This document shows, in pieces, positions 23,235-33,784 of a stretch of 64,000 nt of DNA (its first letter is position 1; each line of letters opens with the position of its first letter). Source of the DNA: Dipteris shenzhenensis (Eukaryota > Polypodiophyta > Polypodiopsida > Gleicheniales); NCBI GenBank assembly GCA_047967505.1, contig CM106541.1, one strand, 5' to 3'. Both the position numbers and the translations under genes were made by a program. Under the pieces are notes generated by a model, which was given only the letters and a program-made list of their open reading frames with translations, was not told the DNA's origin and did no database searches.

Positions 23235-23771
23235 TCAAAAGGCAAAGTCCTTGTCTTCTACTACAAAGTTGGATGCTTCTTTTGCTGATGGAGTTTTCTC
23301 AATCAGATTTGCCTTGGAATTCTTTGTAAATGCTTGATCATCTTCAAGCTTTCTAGTGTCCAAAAGTAATGCTTCTTGCTGAAAATACTCACAAGAAATA
23401 TGAGTATCATTCTTTATCTTAAAAACTTTGAGGAAGCCTTCTATGTTGATCTTGACATCCATATACATTTTGTCATTTGCCAAAGGGGTTGGCATGAAAT
23501 TTAAATGTGGAGAGAGTATATCTCCCTTTTTCTTTAATAGCACCAAGAATATCTCATCATCAAGAATGTTGTACTTGAGAAGTACAAAGTATTTCCAAAA
23601 GGAAACATACTTTGAAACATAGTCATCAATATTGGCATCCATTTGTTCACCACTATGAGTGATCATAGACTTCATGATTGTAGAGGAGAATTCGATAAAG
23701 TTTGTCTCACCATATGTATACCATACTTGCTCATCTGCATGTTGGCATGTCTCCACCATGTTATGCCTCAA
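23235..23771 (-). CDS. NA3 unidentified ORF (178 codons)
   Basis: An open frame on the minus strand with no domain I recognise. It is rich in Lys, Asp and Glu, has one short Cys/His segment (DTHISCEYFQQEALLLDTRK), and no transmembrane or retroviral enzyme motif. The position in the middle of an LTR element suggests a structural or accessory protein, but this is inference. It may continue upstream through an intron, since a GTAAGT lies near 23955 (minus). Confidence 0.4.
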   Translation of the reverse strand: MRHNMVETCQHADEQVWYTYGETNFIEFSSTIMKSMITHSGEQMDANIDDYVSKYVSFWKYFVLLKYNILDDEIFLVLLKKKGDILSPHLNFMPTPLANDKMYMDVKINIEGFLKVFKIKNDTHISCEYFQQEALLLDTRKLEDDQAFTKNSKANLIEKTPSAKEASNFVVEDKDFAF

Positions 23772-24085
23772 TGCTTTTAGAACTGAAGTCTCCTATCAAT
23801 GCATCAACCTCAACACACATTTGTACTTATTTCCAAGCATGAAGCCTCTAAAAAACTGTTTTCTTCTTCTTGAAGTAGTTAGAGTTTCATTCAATAACAA
23901 CAAGAATTAGTCATATTCCCTTCAACTATCAATTCAAACTAATCAAATACTTACAGATGAATAAAAGTCTTGAACTTTCTCCACTTGCTCAAAGTCAATG
24001 CAATGGATTCTTCAACCAAAACTTCCAAAATTCTTCAAACAGTAAGCATGGAAGTTGGAGGCCACAATTTGCACAGCTTGTAGCT

Positions 24086-24370
24086 CTATTCAAAGGGATT
24101 TTTATGCAAAAATAAAGGCCTTATACTAGAGAAGGTCCTCAACCAAGAAAGCGCACAATGTTGTGCCAGGTCGCCATAGCCAAGCTTAGTAAGTTTGACT
24201 GGTTTTTCGTCTATTTCTCCTCCAATACTTGACCAAACAGGCTCAAACTTCACCAACAGCTTGCTTGAAGCGTTGCCCAACTCGTGCTTGGAGGGTAGGT
24301 TACCATTTGCTTTGTAGGTGTAGAATTTGACGGCGCACACTGTTTGGATCAGCACGCGCGACTTGGACAA
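24086..24370 (-). CDS. NA3 first ORF (94 codons), shared with NA2
   Basis: It lies close downstream of the PBS, the place of a gag-like gene. It contains YKANGNLPSKHELGNASSK, LLVKFEPVWSSIGGE and DLAQHCALSWLRTF. A related stretch is seen in NA2 near 17880-18010. Conservation between two diverged elements suggests past selection on the protein. No known family is assigned with confidence. Confidence 0.4.
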   Translation of the reverse strand: MSKSRVLIQTVCAVKFYTYKANGNLPSKHELGNASSKLLVKFEPVWSSIGGEIDEKPVKLTKLGYGDLAQHCALSWLRTFSSIRPLFLHKNPFE

Positions 24371-24588
24371 AATCTTGGAGAATGCTCTGAGCTAGAGGTG
24401 TGCCTCAGGGGTTAGAAGTTCCACTTCAAAGGGTTTTCCAAATGGTAGGCTGTACTCAGAGAACAAGCTCTCACAAATTTGGGGAAGAAGAGGGGAAGAA
24501 ATGTAGATGATGAAGAAACTTGGAAAAACTAGTAGTTCATGCTAGAGAGAGCATCTAATGCTAGGCTAGGCTAGATCTAGAACCTAAA

Positions 24589-24600
24589 GCTCTGATACCA
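24589..24600 (-). promoter_or_regulatory. NA3 primer-binding site
   Basis: The minus strand reads TGGTATCAGAGC, initiator Met tRNA type, two bases from the LTR end. Confidence 0.85.
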
Positions 24601-24602
24601 AA

Positions 24603-24688
24603 TGTAGAAACATGTGGGATAGAATAGATGCATCTTGGAAGAGGAATGAGAGCACAAGATCTAACCAAAAATGTTGTTCTATTATTGA
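24603..24688 (-). repeat. NA3 5' LTR, truncated
   Basis: 86 bases match the plus-strand start of 22538-22903. The match ends exactly where the MITE terminal repeat begins; the missing ~280 bases are not found beyond the MITE. Confidence 0.75.
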
Positions 24689-24862
24689 GGGGGATTATAT
24701 TTGGTGAGTCTTTTCCTAGCGAGTTTGTGAGTTTTTTTGCTCCTAAGAACATAAAGAAGTAATAGAAATCTTGCCAAACTCGCTAGGAAAAAAACTCGCC
24801 TAAAAGAATCCTGCCTAGTGGGTATAAAGAAGTAATATAAATGTTGCCAAATATAATCCCCC
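24689..24862. mobile_element. Foldback MITE (174 bp)
   Basis: Terminal inverted repeats are GGGGGATTATATTTGG at the left and its complement at 24847-24862. Inner segments also pair (CCTAGCGAGTTTG with CAAACTCGCTAGG), so most of the element folds on itself. Flanks read TGA on the left and TTA on the right, a possible mutated 3-base duplication as in PIF/Harbinger Tourist elements. No coding capacity. From 24863 to 25222 nothing is recognised. Confidence 0.75.
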
Positions 24863-25222
24863 TTAGATGGTAAACATAAACAAGGCTTCATCACATGTAT
24901 GTCATTTAACATATGTCAAAGGCATACCACTATAAATTGAATCTAATAGAGGCCAAAAGAGAGATGCATGTCACATCATTGATTCAATTGACAACTACAA
25001 AGTAGAAATTCAAAATTGTTTAGGTTATATGAATGTTATGCCAAAAATAAATATCAAGGGAATCTGATGACTCCGATTTGACTGTAACATGGGAAAAACA
25101 AATCCTGCATGTCACTTGAAATATGGGTTCGAAATTTATCTTGAATCTACATTGTTTTATGGGCTGATGTAGACTCTAGGAGAAGTCAGCAACTGAAAGA
25201 TCTCCATAGCAGTGAGCTGGGG

Positions 25223-25850
25223 TTAGTGAATTGCCATGCAATCCATGTTTTGTCCCAAGACACGAAGGTAAACAACATACATGTGCTTGCATGGAACAAA
25301 TATTCCTTGTGATGCATGCTGAATGAAGTCATTGCAAGTACATGATGGTTCACTACAAACATGCATTGTATATGTCTTTCCCATAGGATCAGACTCAAAG
25401 CTTTCAACCATGAACTCTTCATCTTCATCCACTTTAAGTATCATTCCCGGGGTCACATTAGCTACAGCATGCAAAGAGCGTTCAATGTGATTTGTAGTTG
25501 CCTTTGAAATGCATGTCCTACACTTCATCTTGTGATGGCTAGAGGTAGGAGTCACTCTTTTAGAGAGGTTTGGTATTTGATTCCCTCCAGGTGTATTATC
25601 TGCATCAAAGTTGCCCGAAATTTTAAAAACGTCTTGAAGAAACCCGGATCTTTGTAGCTTCCTTACTTCTACACTTCTCAAACATACTCCTACTTGCACT
25701 GGCCACTTTTTAGGAGCTATTGGAGCACCAATAATCTTGTTGCTTGGAATCCATGTATATGTCACATCATCCCCACAAAACCAAAAAAATTGCACTTGTT
25801 GACCATGGGCATGGTTCATTCTTCCCTTGAAACTAAGTGCTAGATTTTCT
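25223..25850 (-). pseudogene. SWIM zinc-finger protein fragment
   Basis: An open frame on the minus strand (the frame runs 25223-25906, but its first ~19 codons overlap a copia tail on the other strand). A SWIM motif is visible: CTCNDF, then a spacer, then VPCKHMYVVYLRVLG, giving CxC...CxH. Upstream lie KMKCRTCISK and a Trp-rich segment (QFFWFCGDDVTYTWIPSNK). SWIM domains occur in MULE transposases and FAR1/FHY3-type proteins and bind DNA or protein. No transposase core is visible, so host gene versus MULE origin is open. Truncated at both ends. Confidence 0.6.
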
Positions 25851-25865
25851 TGCAAGCTATTACAG

Positions 25866-26065
25866 CATTGTGATAGCAAAGAGAATGTTGCAGACATCTT
25901 TACCAAAGCTTTTCGAGAAACACCGATAAGCTCTTGGTTTGATGCAGAGGAAGGACATTCCCATTAAAGGGGTCTAATGGAATGTAATGTTCAGTCCTTC
26001 TTCGATTCCTCAGAATCATCATCTTGAGAAAAGGCCTACTTCATGATGTTGATCTCGAGGGAAGG
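25866..26065 (+). pseudogene. Co3: copia RNase H C-terminus and PPT
   Basis: HCDSKENVADIFTKAF (from 25866) is the conserved C-terminal end of copia RNase H. A stop follows near 25966. CTCGAGGGAAGG (26054-26065) looks like a PPT and TGTTGAGAGACC from 26066 like an LTR start. Everything upstream (RT and most of RNase H) is missing, replaced by the SWIM fragment. It may be the displaced tail of Co2. Confidence 0.65.
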
Positions 26066-26277
26066 TGTTGAGAGACCACACTTAATATCATGTAATTACA
26101 TGTGCTTAGCACCGGAAAGGGTTAGATGCCCTTACCCTTACCCTAAATGGGTTTGTATATATTCTATATTTTCAACTAAATCTAGTATACACTTAGTCAT
26201 TTGTGGTGTGCTCTCTAGTTGTGCCCGCTCTCCTCATCTCCACTCTTCTCCTTTCGCCTATTAATATTTTGTCATGT
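26066..26277 (+). repeat. Presumed Co3 3' LTR
   Basis: It follows the PPT and starts TGTTGAGAGACC. A TATA-like GTATATATTCTATA lies near 26154. The 3' end is not defined because the palindrome begins at about 26278. Confidence 0.4.
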
Positions 26278-27329
26278 CTAAGTTGGGAGGATTGTAGTCC
26301 AAGTTGATGTTGTCAAGTGTGACAATGTCTATTTGTATGAGTCCGTGAGTAGAAAAAATTATCAAGCTAATTCAAAAGCATGAGAATGGTAGAACGCTAC
26401 AGCAAACCTTCGATTTGCTATAAAAAACAATGGGAAAACATTGCCAATAAGATAAACTATTGTATTTAAAATAAAGCTTCTTTCATTTGAAATCCAATAT
26501 CTCTTGCTGATAAAACGCTTTCGCAATATGCTTTGAGGTCGTTCCGCATATCGTTAGAAAGCTTTGAGATACAGAATATTTCTTGAATGAGTTCTTTCAG
26601 AAGACCAAATTCAGGCCAGAGAAATGAAAGTACTCCTGAGGATGCACAATCGGAAGAACACTCCTATCAAACAACTCCAACTCTTTACATCTACACACAT
26701 TTGAGAGGAGTTGTAGGTATGAAAGCATGTTTAACATCAATTGTTTATTTCAGAAAACAAATAAGCTCATCATCCACATCCATTATGCAAAAACCAAATA
26801 GTTCCATAGAGTTGGTTTGATTTTTGCAGACGATGACCTTATTTGTTTTCTGAATGGAAAATTGATGTTAAGCATGCTTTCATAACTACAACTCCTCTCA
26901 GAGAATTGTGTAGGAGTAAAGAGGTGGAGTTGTTTGATAGGATTATTCCTCCGATTGTGCATCCTCAGGAGTACTTTCATTTCTCTAGCGTGAATTTGCC
27001 TTTTGAGTAAGAACTCATTCAAGAAATATTCAATGTCTCAAAGCTTCCTAACGATATGCGGAACGACCTCAAAGCGTATTGCAAAAGCATTTTATCAACA
27101 AGAGATATTGGATTTCAAAATGGAAGAAGCTTTATTTTGAATACAACAGTTTTTTATCTTATTGACAATGTTTTCCCAGTGTTTTTTACAGCAGATCGAA
27201 GGTTTGTTAATCTACCATTGTCATGCTTTTGAATTAGCTAGATAAATGTTTTCTACTCATGGATTCATACCAATAGATATTGTCACACCTGACGATATCA
27301 ACTTGGACTGCAATCCTCCCAACATAGAT
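26278..27329. repeat. ~1.05-kb near-complete palindrome
   Basis: The left arm from ~26278 is matched by the complement of the right arm ending ~27329, nearly 90 percent by eye. At the centre GCAAAAACCAA (from 26789) pairs with TTGG...TTTTTGC around 26813-26828, leaving a loop of about 14 bases. The outer ends read GTTGGGAGGATTG. No protein of known type is encoded. It could be a foldback element or an inverted duplication; a transcript would form a very long hairpin. Confidence 0.85.
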
Positions 27330-27940
27330 GATCCACCCAAAAAACGGCAACGCACTAGGTAACTAAAGGTATAATTTCCGCTTTTCTTTTGTGATTTCTC
27401 CATGGTGCATCTTTGTATCTTAAAACTTATAGGTATAGGCGCGTAGAATCACTTAATTTTAAGGGAGTCGCAACTGACTGTGCCAATTTTGATGATCTGT
27501 AGGTATAGGATAGCAATCGCTTCAGTTTTAGGGGGACTCGGGGCATCCCATTTTGGTGAGTCGCTATTTTGAATATATATGTCTCAAGCATTGCTGCTAG
27601 GAGTTTGGATGCTACATGAATTTGAGATGTTCTCTCGTTCCTTAGGTGAGTAATGCTTTACTGCTCTTTTTTTTGTTATTTCCACTACTATTCTATGAGT
27701 TCTTGGTCATGGTCAGATGCGGCACATTTGATTTTAAGGTTACCAGGTACAGTCGTTTTAATTTGTTGTAGGCTCTAGCATTACTTGCATGAAAGCATTT
27801 GTTGTGTACAATGTACATTCCATAGTTTTTCTATCCGTGAGTCGAGCTTTCTCTAGCAATCACATTGATTTATATGGATGTCAAGCAATTCACATTGATA
27901 TATCCTATATGGTTGACATCAGCTTTGAATCTGTGTTTAG

Positions 27941-28600
27941 ATAGGCTACCTCGAGGATCCAGAGGCAGATGACATAGGCTTCATAGACCAACATGACGAG
28001 GTCTTCATCATGCACAAGGTGAAAGAGATCATCAAGTCAAAAGGGTTCCAGGTGCATGATGATTTGTTGCAATATGCATTTGATCTTTCGTTTTTTTTCT
28101 ATGTGAGATTCTTGAAATCAAGAGCAATGTACAAGTTCCTCCAGCAGAGCTCGAGGGCATTCTTTTGTCTCATCATGCCATTGCAAGCGTGGCCTATGTT
28201 TTGTAGGTGCTTCAAGTTCGGTTCTTATGCAATTAATATAAGGCTGCAGTGGTGAAAGACTTCCTACATTGTGCGAGATTTGGTTGACGTGGGGTGGAAT
28301 AATTGCTCGTTGCATGCATGCAGTTGGAAGGATGAAGTTGCAGGCGAAGTGTCGATGGTGTTTGTAGTACAAGCGAAAGGCGCCGATATCGGCAAGGCAG
28401 CCATAGATACAGTTTCAAGGTAAATTTATTACGTTCAGATCGCCAAATGCTGCAACTTTTTTCAGAACTGATGCAATTTTTGCGCGCTGCTGCAACAGTT
28501 AGTGGTCTGCTACAAGAAGCTGCACGCGACCATCTTCGTGGATAGCATCCCAAAGTCTCAGAGTAGTAAGGAACTTCCACGATATGTGCAAGACATCTTC
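27941..28600 (+). pseudogene. 4-coumarate:CoA-ligase-like (ANL superfamily) C-terminal fragment
   Basis: Four exon-like blocks encode the end of an adenylate-forming ligase. Block 1 (27941-28051): GYLEDPEA, then [20 protein letters not shown] and IKSKGFQ, with GT after it. Block 2 (28135-28197): [20 protein letters not shown]. Block 3 (28324-28419): KDEVAGEVSMVFVVQAKGAD, followed by GTAAAT. Block 4 (28499-28600): VVCYKKLHATIFVDSIPKSQ. In this family the domain completes CoA thioester formation, e.g. in phenylpropanoid metabolism. About 14 codons between PEA and DIG are missing, including the WLHTGD motif; the AG before block 2 is AA; and the usual SGKILR reads SSKELP. The gene is dead. No upstream exons were found. 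Confidence 0.78.
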
Positions 28601-29960
28601 CCTTCCCCTTCCATAGAGAGAGCAACCCGGATTCACCTACATCCATTTCATTAGGAAAAAAGGGAGCTCATTTTGGGGCCTTTTAGGGTTTTGAAAAAAT
28701 GTGTCTCAATCAATGAGGAGAAGGCCAACATAATGTAGAAATTTCACAAAAAAAGGTAAAAATATGAAAAAGAAAATAGTACTTTATGTTGTTACAAGCG
28801 TGTGGCATTAATGAGAAGATTTGTTTTTTATTCTTTTATAGTTCGCCTGTGGTATCAAGAGATGGGGACCCAAAATTGAAACAAAGCTCCATTTTGAAAC
28901 CTTCTTTCCTCCTTCAAAAATTGATTATTCAAAAATATATATGTTGCATACCTAAATTGAATATCATTATGTTGTGACTTTGTTGAGTTATTTGTCTCAT
29001 GCTAATGTTGCTCTTTATATGTTGCCTAGTTGTCTTTTATGTCAATGAGATGGCTACAAATATGTTAGTATTTTATTTATAAGGTGAATGTGATTTTAAA
29101 ATGCATGACCATGCTTGATTCTACTATCTTTACACTTGGCTCGTGTGCATTACTATTACCATGGTGGTCACGGTCAATGGCCGACTTTTCATCCTTGATG
29201 AGTTGGTTCACAATTTTTTGGAGTCCCCCTCATGATGTTTAGTTAAATTTTATTATGAAGCACATGATATCCGCTAGTTTGGAAGATGATCTAGTTTTAG
29301 CATTTTCAAAAACGAGGTAGAAAAAGAACTAGAAAAAATTAAGAGATGAAACATGACATTAGGTCTATAGGAACTGATCCTCCCTATAAATATCAAGTGT
29401 AGTGCTTTTATTATTCATGATGGACAAATATTGGCACTTTTTAGAAATTGAAGCCCAATAAATACATGAATAAGGCATTTCTTGCATGAGCTTCTTTGAT
29501 AACATAGATGTAATCATCAATGCAGCCTTTAAAATATGATGAGTTGGACTATAATCACATGAATGTCGGTGTTATCATCCCTCGATCTTGCCTTTCACCA
29601 TGGTCATTTCTTTCAATTCCTTAGCTCTCACTCACCGTCAAGAACATGCATAAAAAAAGAGAAGGTTGGCTATGTAAAATCACAAGTTTATAGGACTTAA
29701 GTCTGAACGTGTTGTAAAAATGGAACTCTATATATTCAAATCACGAATAGGAAGCTCTTCAACAATGATCTTGAAAATAATTTTCATGATTTGGTTGATA
29801 AAGTCCAATGTTGAAGGTCAGTGGCATGCATGGATAGCAAATCTCAAGGGAGCCTACTTGGGAAAGAGCCCATGGCTATTGATTTCCATGCAATCATATT
29901 TGTTTTAATCTTCTTGTAGACCGTTTATACCATGGTAGCTCACCTCCATAGCACCAAGTG
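28601..29960. other. AT-rich DNA without recognisable gene
   Basis: Scattered short open frames only, with no conserved motif on either strand. Confidence 0.6.
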
Positions 29961-29969
29961 AGGGTAGCT

Positions 29970-30185
29970 CTACACCACACGGTATTTACACCATAATATT
30001 GCGCGGTATAGAGGTACACCGTATGGTAAAATTACACCGCATGGTGTGGTGTTACACCATGTGGAAAAATCACACCACACGGTTAGGGCTCACACTGTGA
30101 GATCACACCGCATGGTATATGGAAGAACACCACATGGCGAACATGCATGGCGAACATGCATTAGTGGGTTACACCGATCGGTGGA
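29970..30185. repeat. Array of ACACCRYRYGGT motifs, ~19-base spacing
   Basis: Copies begin near 29972, 30016, 30034, 30053, 30072, 30091, 30105, 30128 and 30171. Examples are ACACCGTATGGT, ACACCGCATGGT, ACACCACACGGT and ACACCGATCGGT. The ACCNNNNGGT core is partly or fully palindromic. Linkers between copies are unrelated. No gene overlaps. Confidence 0.65.
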
Positions 30186-30290
30186 TCATTACACTACGTG
30201 ATGTATTCAGATTGGGTCTATAAAAACAAGGGGTCCTATTAGTTTAGCCAATTTTCACCCACTTTCCACTCATCTAGACAGCTTACTGAC

Positions 30291-30537
30291 CTCGGGGGGG
30301 TCACTCATCATATGTAACCCTATCACGTGAGTTCAACAGAAGGATTTTTTTAATTTCTAAAATTTACAGAAATAAATATACATAAGGGACTATTTAAAAT
30401 ATTTTTGGAAAAAATTTACAGATTTGTATAGAAAAGGGGTACATTTTATTAATGAAATTTTTTACATATAAGGGACTTTAAATATAGGCCTTGAATGCAC
30501 GTGATATAGAGGGTTTATACATAGTGACCCCCCCGAG
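30291..30537. mobile_element. MITE (247 bp) with 8-bp target duplication
   Basis: Terminal inverted repeats of about 40 bases begin CTCGGGGGGGTCACT and carry a CACGTG on each side. The 8-base TTACTGAC is found directly outside both ends (30283-30290 and 30538-30545). The interior is AT-rich and non-coding. An 8-bp duplication is typical of hAT-related elements. Confidence 0.88.
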
Positions 30538-30545
30538 TTACTGAC

Positions 30546-31744
30546 TCCTTTTGGTGAGCTTTTCGACCATTTTTTTCCAGTCATGGCTGGGTGATCGCTC
30601 GCTTCGACCGACCAAATTTACCTCTCCCTACATGAGAGGGGGAAAGAGAGAGAGAGCAAGCGAGAGAGGGATATGTGTGTTGTGTCTATGTTTTCTTGCT
30701 TGTGTGTGTGTGCATGTATGATGTCTATCACTTTGGGTCATCCGTCAAATGATGACTCGCTTTGGGCGGTTGGATTAATCTCACCCCGAGTGACATTTAT
30801 TAGGTAGTATGATGCTGAAGCCACGTGATGGCTCGCTTCGGCAAGATCGATTCTCCTCGCGCTGGTGTTGTATCATGTATTCATATATATTGTATATAGG
30901 TGTCAATAGAGCCATCGTTTCAACCGGCCAAATTCATCTCGCAGTGATGACCTTACCAACCAGATGTGTGATCACACAATCATTGATCTAGACCATGTTG
31001 GTACTGTGATTGCTATTATATGTTTTCTTGTTTCATCTTTTATAGCCTATCCGCCTTCGATAGGGTTTCTTGGACTTATTGGAATTCTTGTAGGCAGATG
31101 TCACATCTCCAACGATTGTCAAGTAACATCTTAACATAGTTGCGTGCCACTGTTTCTCCTCCAGTCCTCTTTAGAGCCATTGGGTGTTGTCAAATTAGGG
31201 ATTACAATTAATTCAGTAGCCTTCATAATCATCAAAAGACTTTTGAACTCGTTGCAGCATTGTAGGTCTAACTTGCAACATGTAATTAGCACCTGCAAGC
31301 TTGCTAGACCTCAAGAGAGAAAAATCATCCAACTGCCTTGCCCCCTCCCATCGTAATTGGATGATTATGAACATGGTAGTCTACCTATTAATATAGGCAT
31401 GGGATAGCATATCACTTTTCCCCACGTCCCTCTCTCTCTTAAGTAAGCATCTATTTGCACCATGATCATCCGTAACATTATGCTCTACCGATAAATGTCA
31501 GTATTTCACACACACTAGTGTAGTAGCTAGTGTCACTTATACAAGCACTTACAGGTTGCAAGCCATTTTAATTCTTTCCAAGTTCCAACATGGAAAATAT
31601 ACATTGTAATGCCATATAATTTCTAAATGCTTTAAAATACCTTCCAAGTGGTAGGATGTCAATCAATAAAATTGAAATGATACAAATTTTAATGACTCAG
31701 AATACAACCATGAACATCAGTGCCAATACTATTTCAAGTGGCAT
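30546..31744. other. No gene; degenerate repeats
   Basis: Four loosely related blocks resembling GCTCGCTTCGACCGACC lie near 30590, 30752, 30826 and 30912. A short GA run and a TG run lie at 30640-30715. No coding motif is recognised. Confidence 0.5.
31400..31552. repeat. Direct repeat, copy 1
   Basis: About 150 bases (CTCTCTCTTAAGTAAGCATC ... CAAGCACTTA) recur at 32340-32495 with roughly 85 percent identity by eye. The two copies flank the hAT fragment at 31745-32345. Confidence 0.75.
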
Positions 31745-32345
31745 TGTACTACACATCACAAAGTCTGTTCATCCTCATCTTCATTGGAGCTTGCTTTGGC
31801 TTCATGTCCAATGATGGGAGGATCATGCAACGGACCTGGGAGATCATAGTTTACCCAACTTTTCTAGATCTCCATCGCTACTTTCTCCCTTAACATCGTC
31901 CAACACTCTACCATTTGCATAAACATATACGGATTTCTTTGAAGATTTCTTGTGCCGGAATGTAGAAACTTGTAATTACTCCAATTTCATTCACTGGACG
32001 AATTGCTACGAGGCTGGGATAGCACTTTCAAGTCCACCAAGCCATGTAAGCATTGCCCAAACTTAGACCTTTCACGTCTAGTTTTCGGATGGAAAACCAT
32101 ACCGGCCTCATCATCAGGTATTTTCTTCCAAAAGATAACATTTTGACTAAATTGCTTCATCTCCATAAATTTGGCACGGGCATTTTGTGAAGTTGACTCA
32201 GCTATCCATTCGTGAGCTTTTACATTGAATAATGTCTCCGTTTATAACTCCTTGTAGCTTGAGCAACCCATCCAACATTATATAAGTTAGTCCAAAACGT
32301 GTTTCACCAAGTTTCAAAAACTCTAGTGGATGTATTAAAATAGAT
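31745..32345 (-). pseudogene. hAT transposase (DUF659 type) C-terminal fragment, hAT-1
   Basis: Read on the minus strand from 32345: LEFLKLGETRFGLTYIMLDG and LLKLQGV, the end of the DUF659 core, then after a frame change HEWIAESTSQNARAKFMEMK and IFWKKIPDDEAGM, and finally WSNYKFLHSGTRN, the signature of the hAT dimerisation domain. An acidic tail (EDEDE) ends it. Stops lie at several points. The N-terminal BED finger and catalytic core are absent. Confidence 0.7.
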
Positions 32346-32495
32346 GTGGGATGACAAATCACCTTTTCCCATGTTCTTCTCTCTCTCGAGTAAGCATCTA
32401 TCTTCCATGATCATCTGCAACATTATGATCTATTGATGGATGTCGGTATTTTACACACACTAGTGCAGTAGCTAGCGTTACTTACACAAGAATTT
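32340..32495. repeat. Direct repeat, copy 2
   Basis: Second copy of the ~150-base repeat at 31400-31552, beginning GATGTGGGATGACAAATCAC. It could be part of a hAT-element end or an unrelated repeat. Confidence 0.75.
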
Positions 32496-33775
32496 ATAAG
32501 AACTTTTAAATCTAATTTCTAAGCTAGCAGTCTTTGTTAACCTACTAACCTGAATATATATTTTTTACGTACATATGCAGTCTAACATGGGTTACAAGTT
32601 GCGTACATATGAAGTCTAAGATGGGCTACAAATCGCAACATATGCAACATGATCATATCTAGTCTTTTTAATCTAATAATATATAAAAAGCAAGGATCAT
32701 AAGCCCATGTATACTATAATCTCTCCACAGATGTACGCCATAATTTTGCGAGTTGCTATGAGTCGGCAATTGCGAGCTTCACAATCGGCTAGACTTCGAG
32801 CGAGATGCAAATGGTCAGCATAAGTGATCCAACAACAAGCCCAAAGTAAAATATTCTCTCGTTCCTACTTTATAGAGTTTTACTAGTATATAAACATTTT
32901 TAACCACATGCGAGATATTCCAAGTGGGCCTAACCAAACCCCAAATTGGCACATGGTTGAATATTCTTCATCAACGAACGAGTTAGATCGGCTTATGTGA
33001 ATCTCCAACCAATTCATTGACTTTTTTTTTAATATATTTATAACTTATAGGCTATAGCTACATACTTATAAATAAATACATATGCTAAAATTAAAAAAAA
33101 CATACACACAATACCCCATGCAAGTACAATTAACACTTATTTCATTAATTTTGGACTTGTCAATGTACAAATTCAATTTTATAGACACTTTTGGACTAGT
33201 TTTTGGATAAAATTTAAGAAAAAACCCACTCTTCAAAACAAAGGAACATAAAATCAAACAAATTTTAAGAGTTTTTTGAAGGAAATTAAGTCAAAATTAT
33301 AAATTTTAACGTGACACGGTTTACATAAAAACACTTGTAAGCTCTCATTAAAAGTTACATCAAAAGACTTGATTTTTTCTTAATTATTTACTTAATTTAT
33401 TATCATTTAAATTTAAAAAAATAATATAAATGCATGAATAAATAAATTAATATATGTATGTATGTATGGCCTATAAGAGTCCTTTAGTGTATGCATGTAT
33501 AATATTAATATACCATGAGAGCCTTCTAAAATCTTCAAGATATCATAATGGTATCAATAAATACCTTTTGAGAATTTTAAAACCCTAAAGTCTCATAGAT
33601 ATGGCATCGCACACGAAGCGGCACATGCATGCATGGAACATACATGTCCTTGGTTCATCGATGGAAGGCCATTGATACATATGGTGGGACCGGTGCAGTG
33701 CACTTGTCCATGTGGCATAGGCATGCCCATAGGGCTTTTAGTTGATCCATGTCCATGTGGGATTCATGCGGTGGC
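32496..33775. other. AT-rich intergenic DNA
   Basis: No recognisable gene. Very AT-rich between 33000 and 33560, including TATG tandem copies near 33452-33470. Confidence 0.6.
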
Positions 33776-33784
33776 GGCTATTGA

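Larger units (their letters stand above)
22538..24688 (-). mobile_element. NA3: LTR element with two unfamiliar ORFs
   Basis: The 3' LTR (22538-22903) begins TGTTGGGATA on the minus strand and is preceded by a G-rich PPT (plus strand 22904-22919). The PBS at 24589-24600 is followed, after two bases, by the end of a 5' LTR (24603-24688) that matches 22538-22623 and then stops at a MITE. The interior has two coding-like stretches without RT, integrase or protease motifs. The element interrupts Co2. The right end is truncated, so the target duplication (AGAAT on the left) cannot be confirmed. Confidence 0.75.

Noticed and set aside
28010-28255. 81-codon frame read straight through at 28010-28255
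   Set aside because: It reads through intron-like sequence; the true homology to 4CL is in exon blocks with shifts between them.
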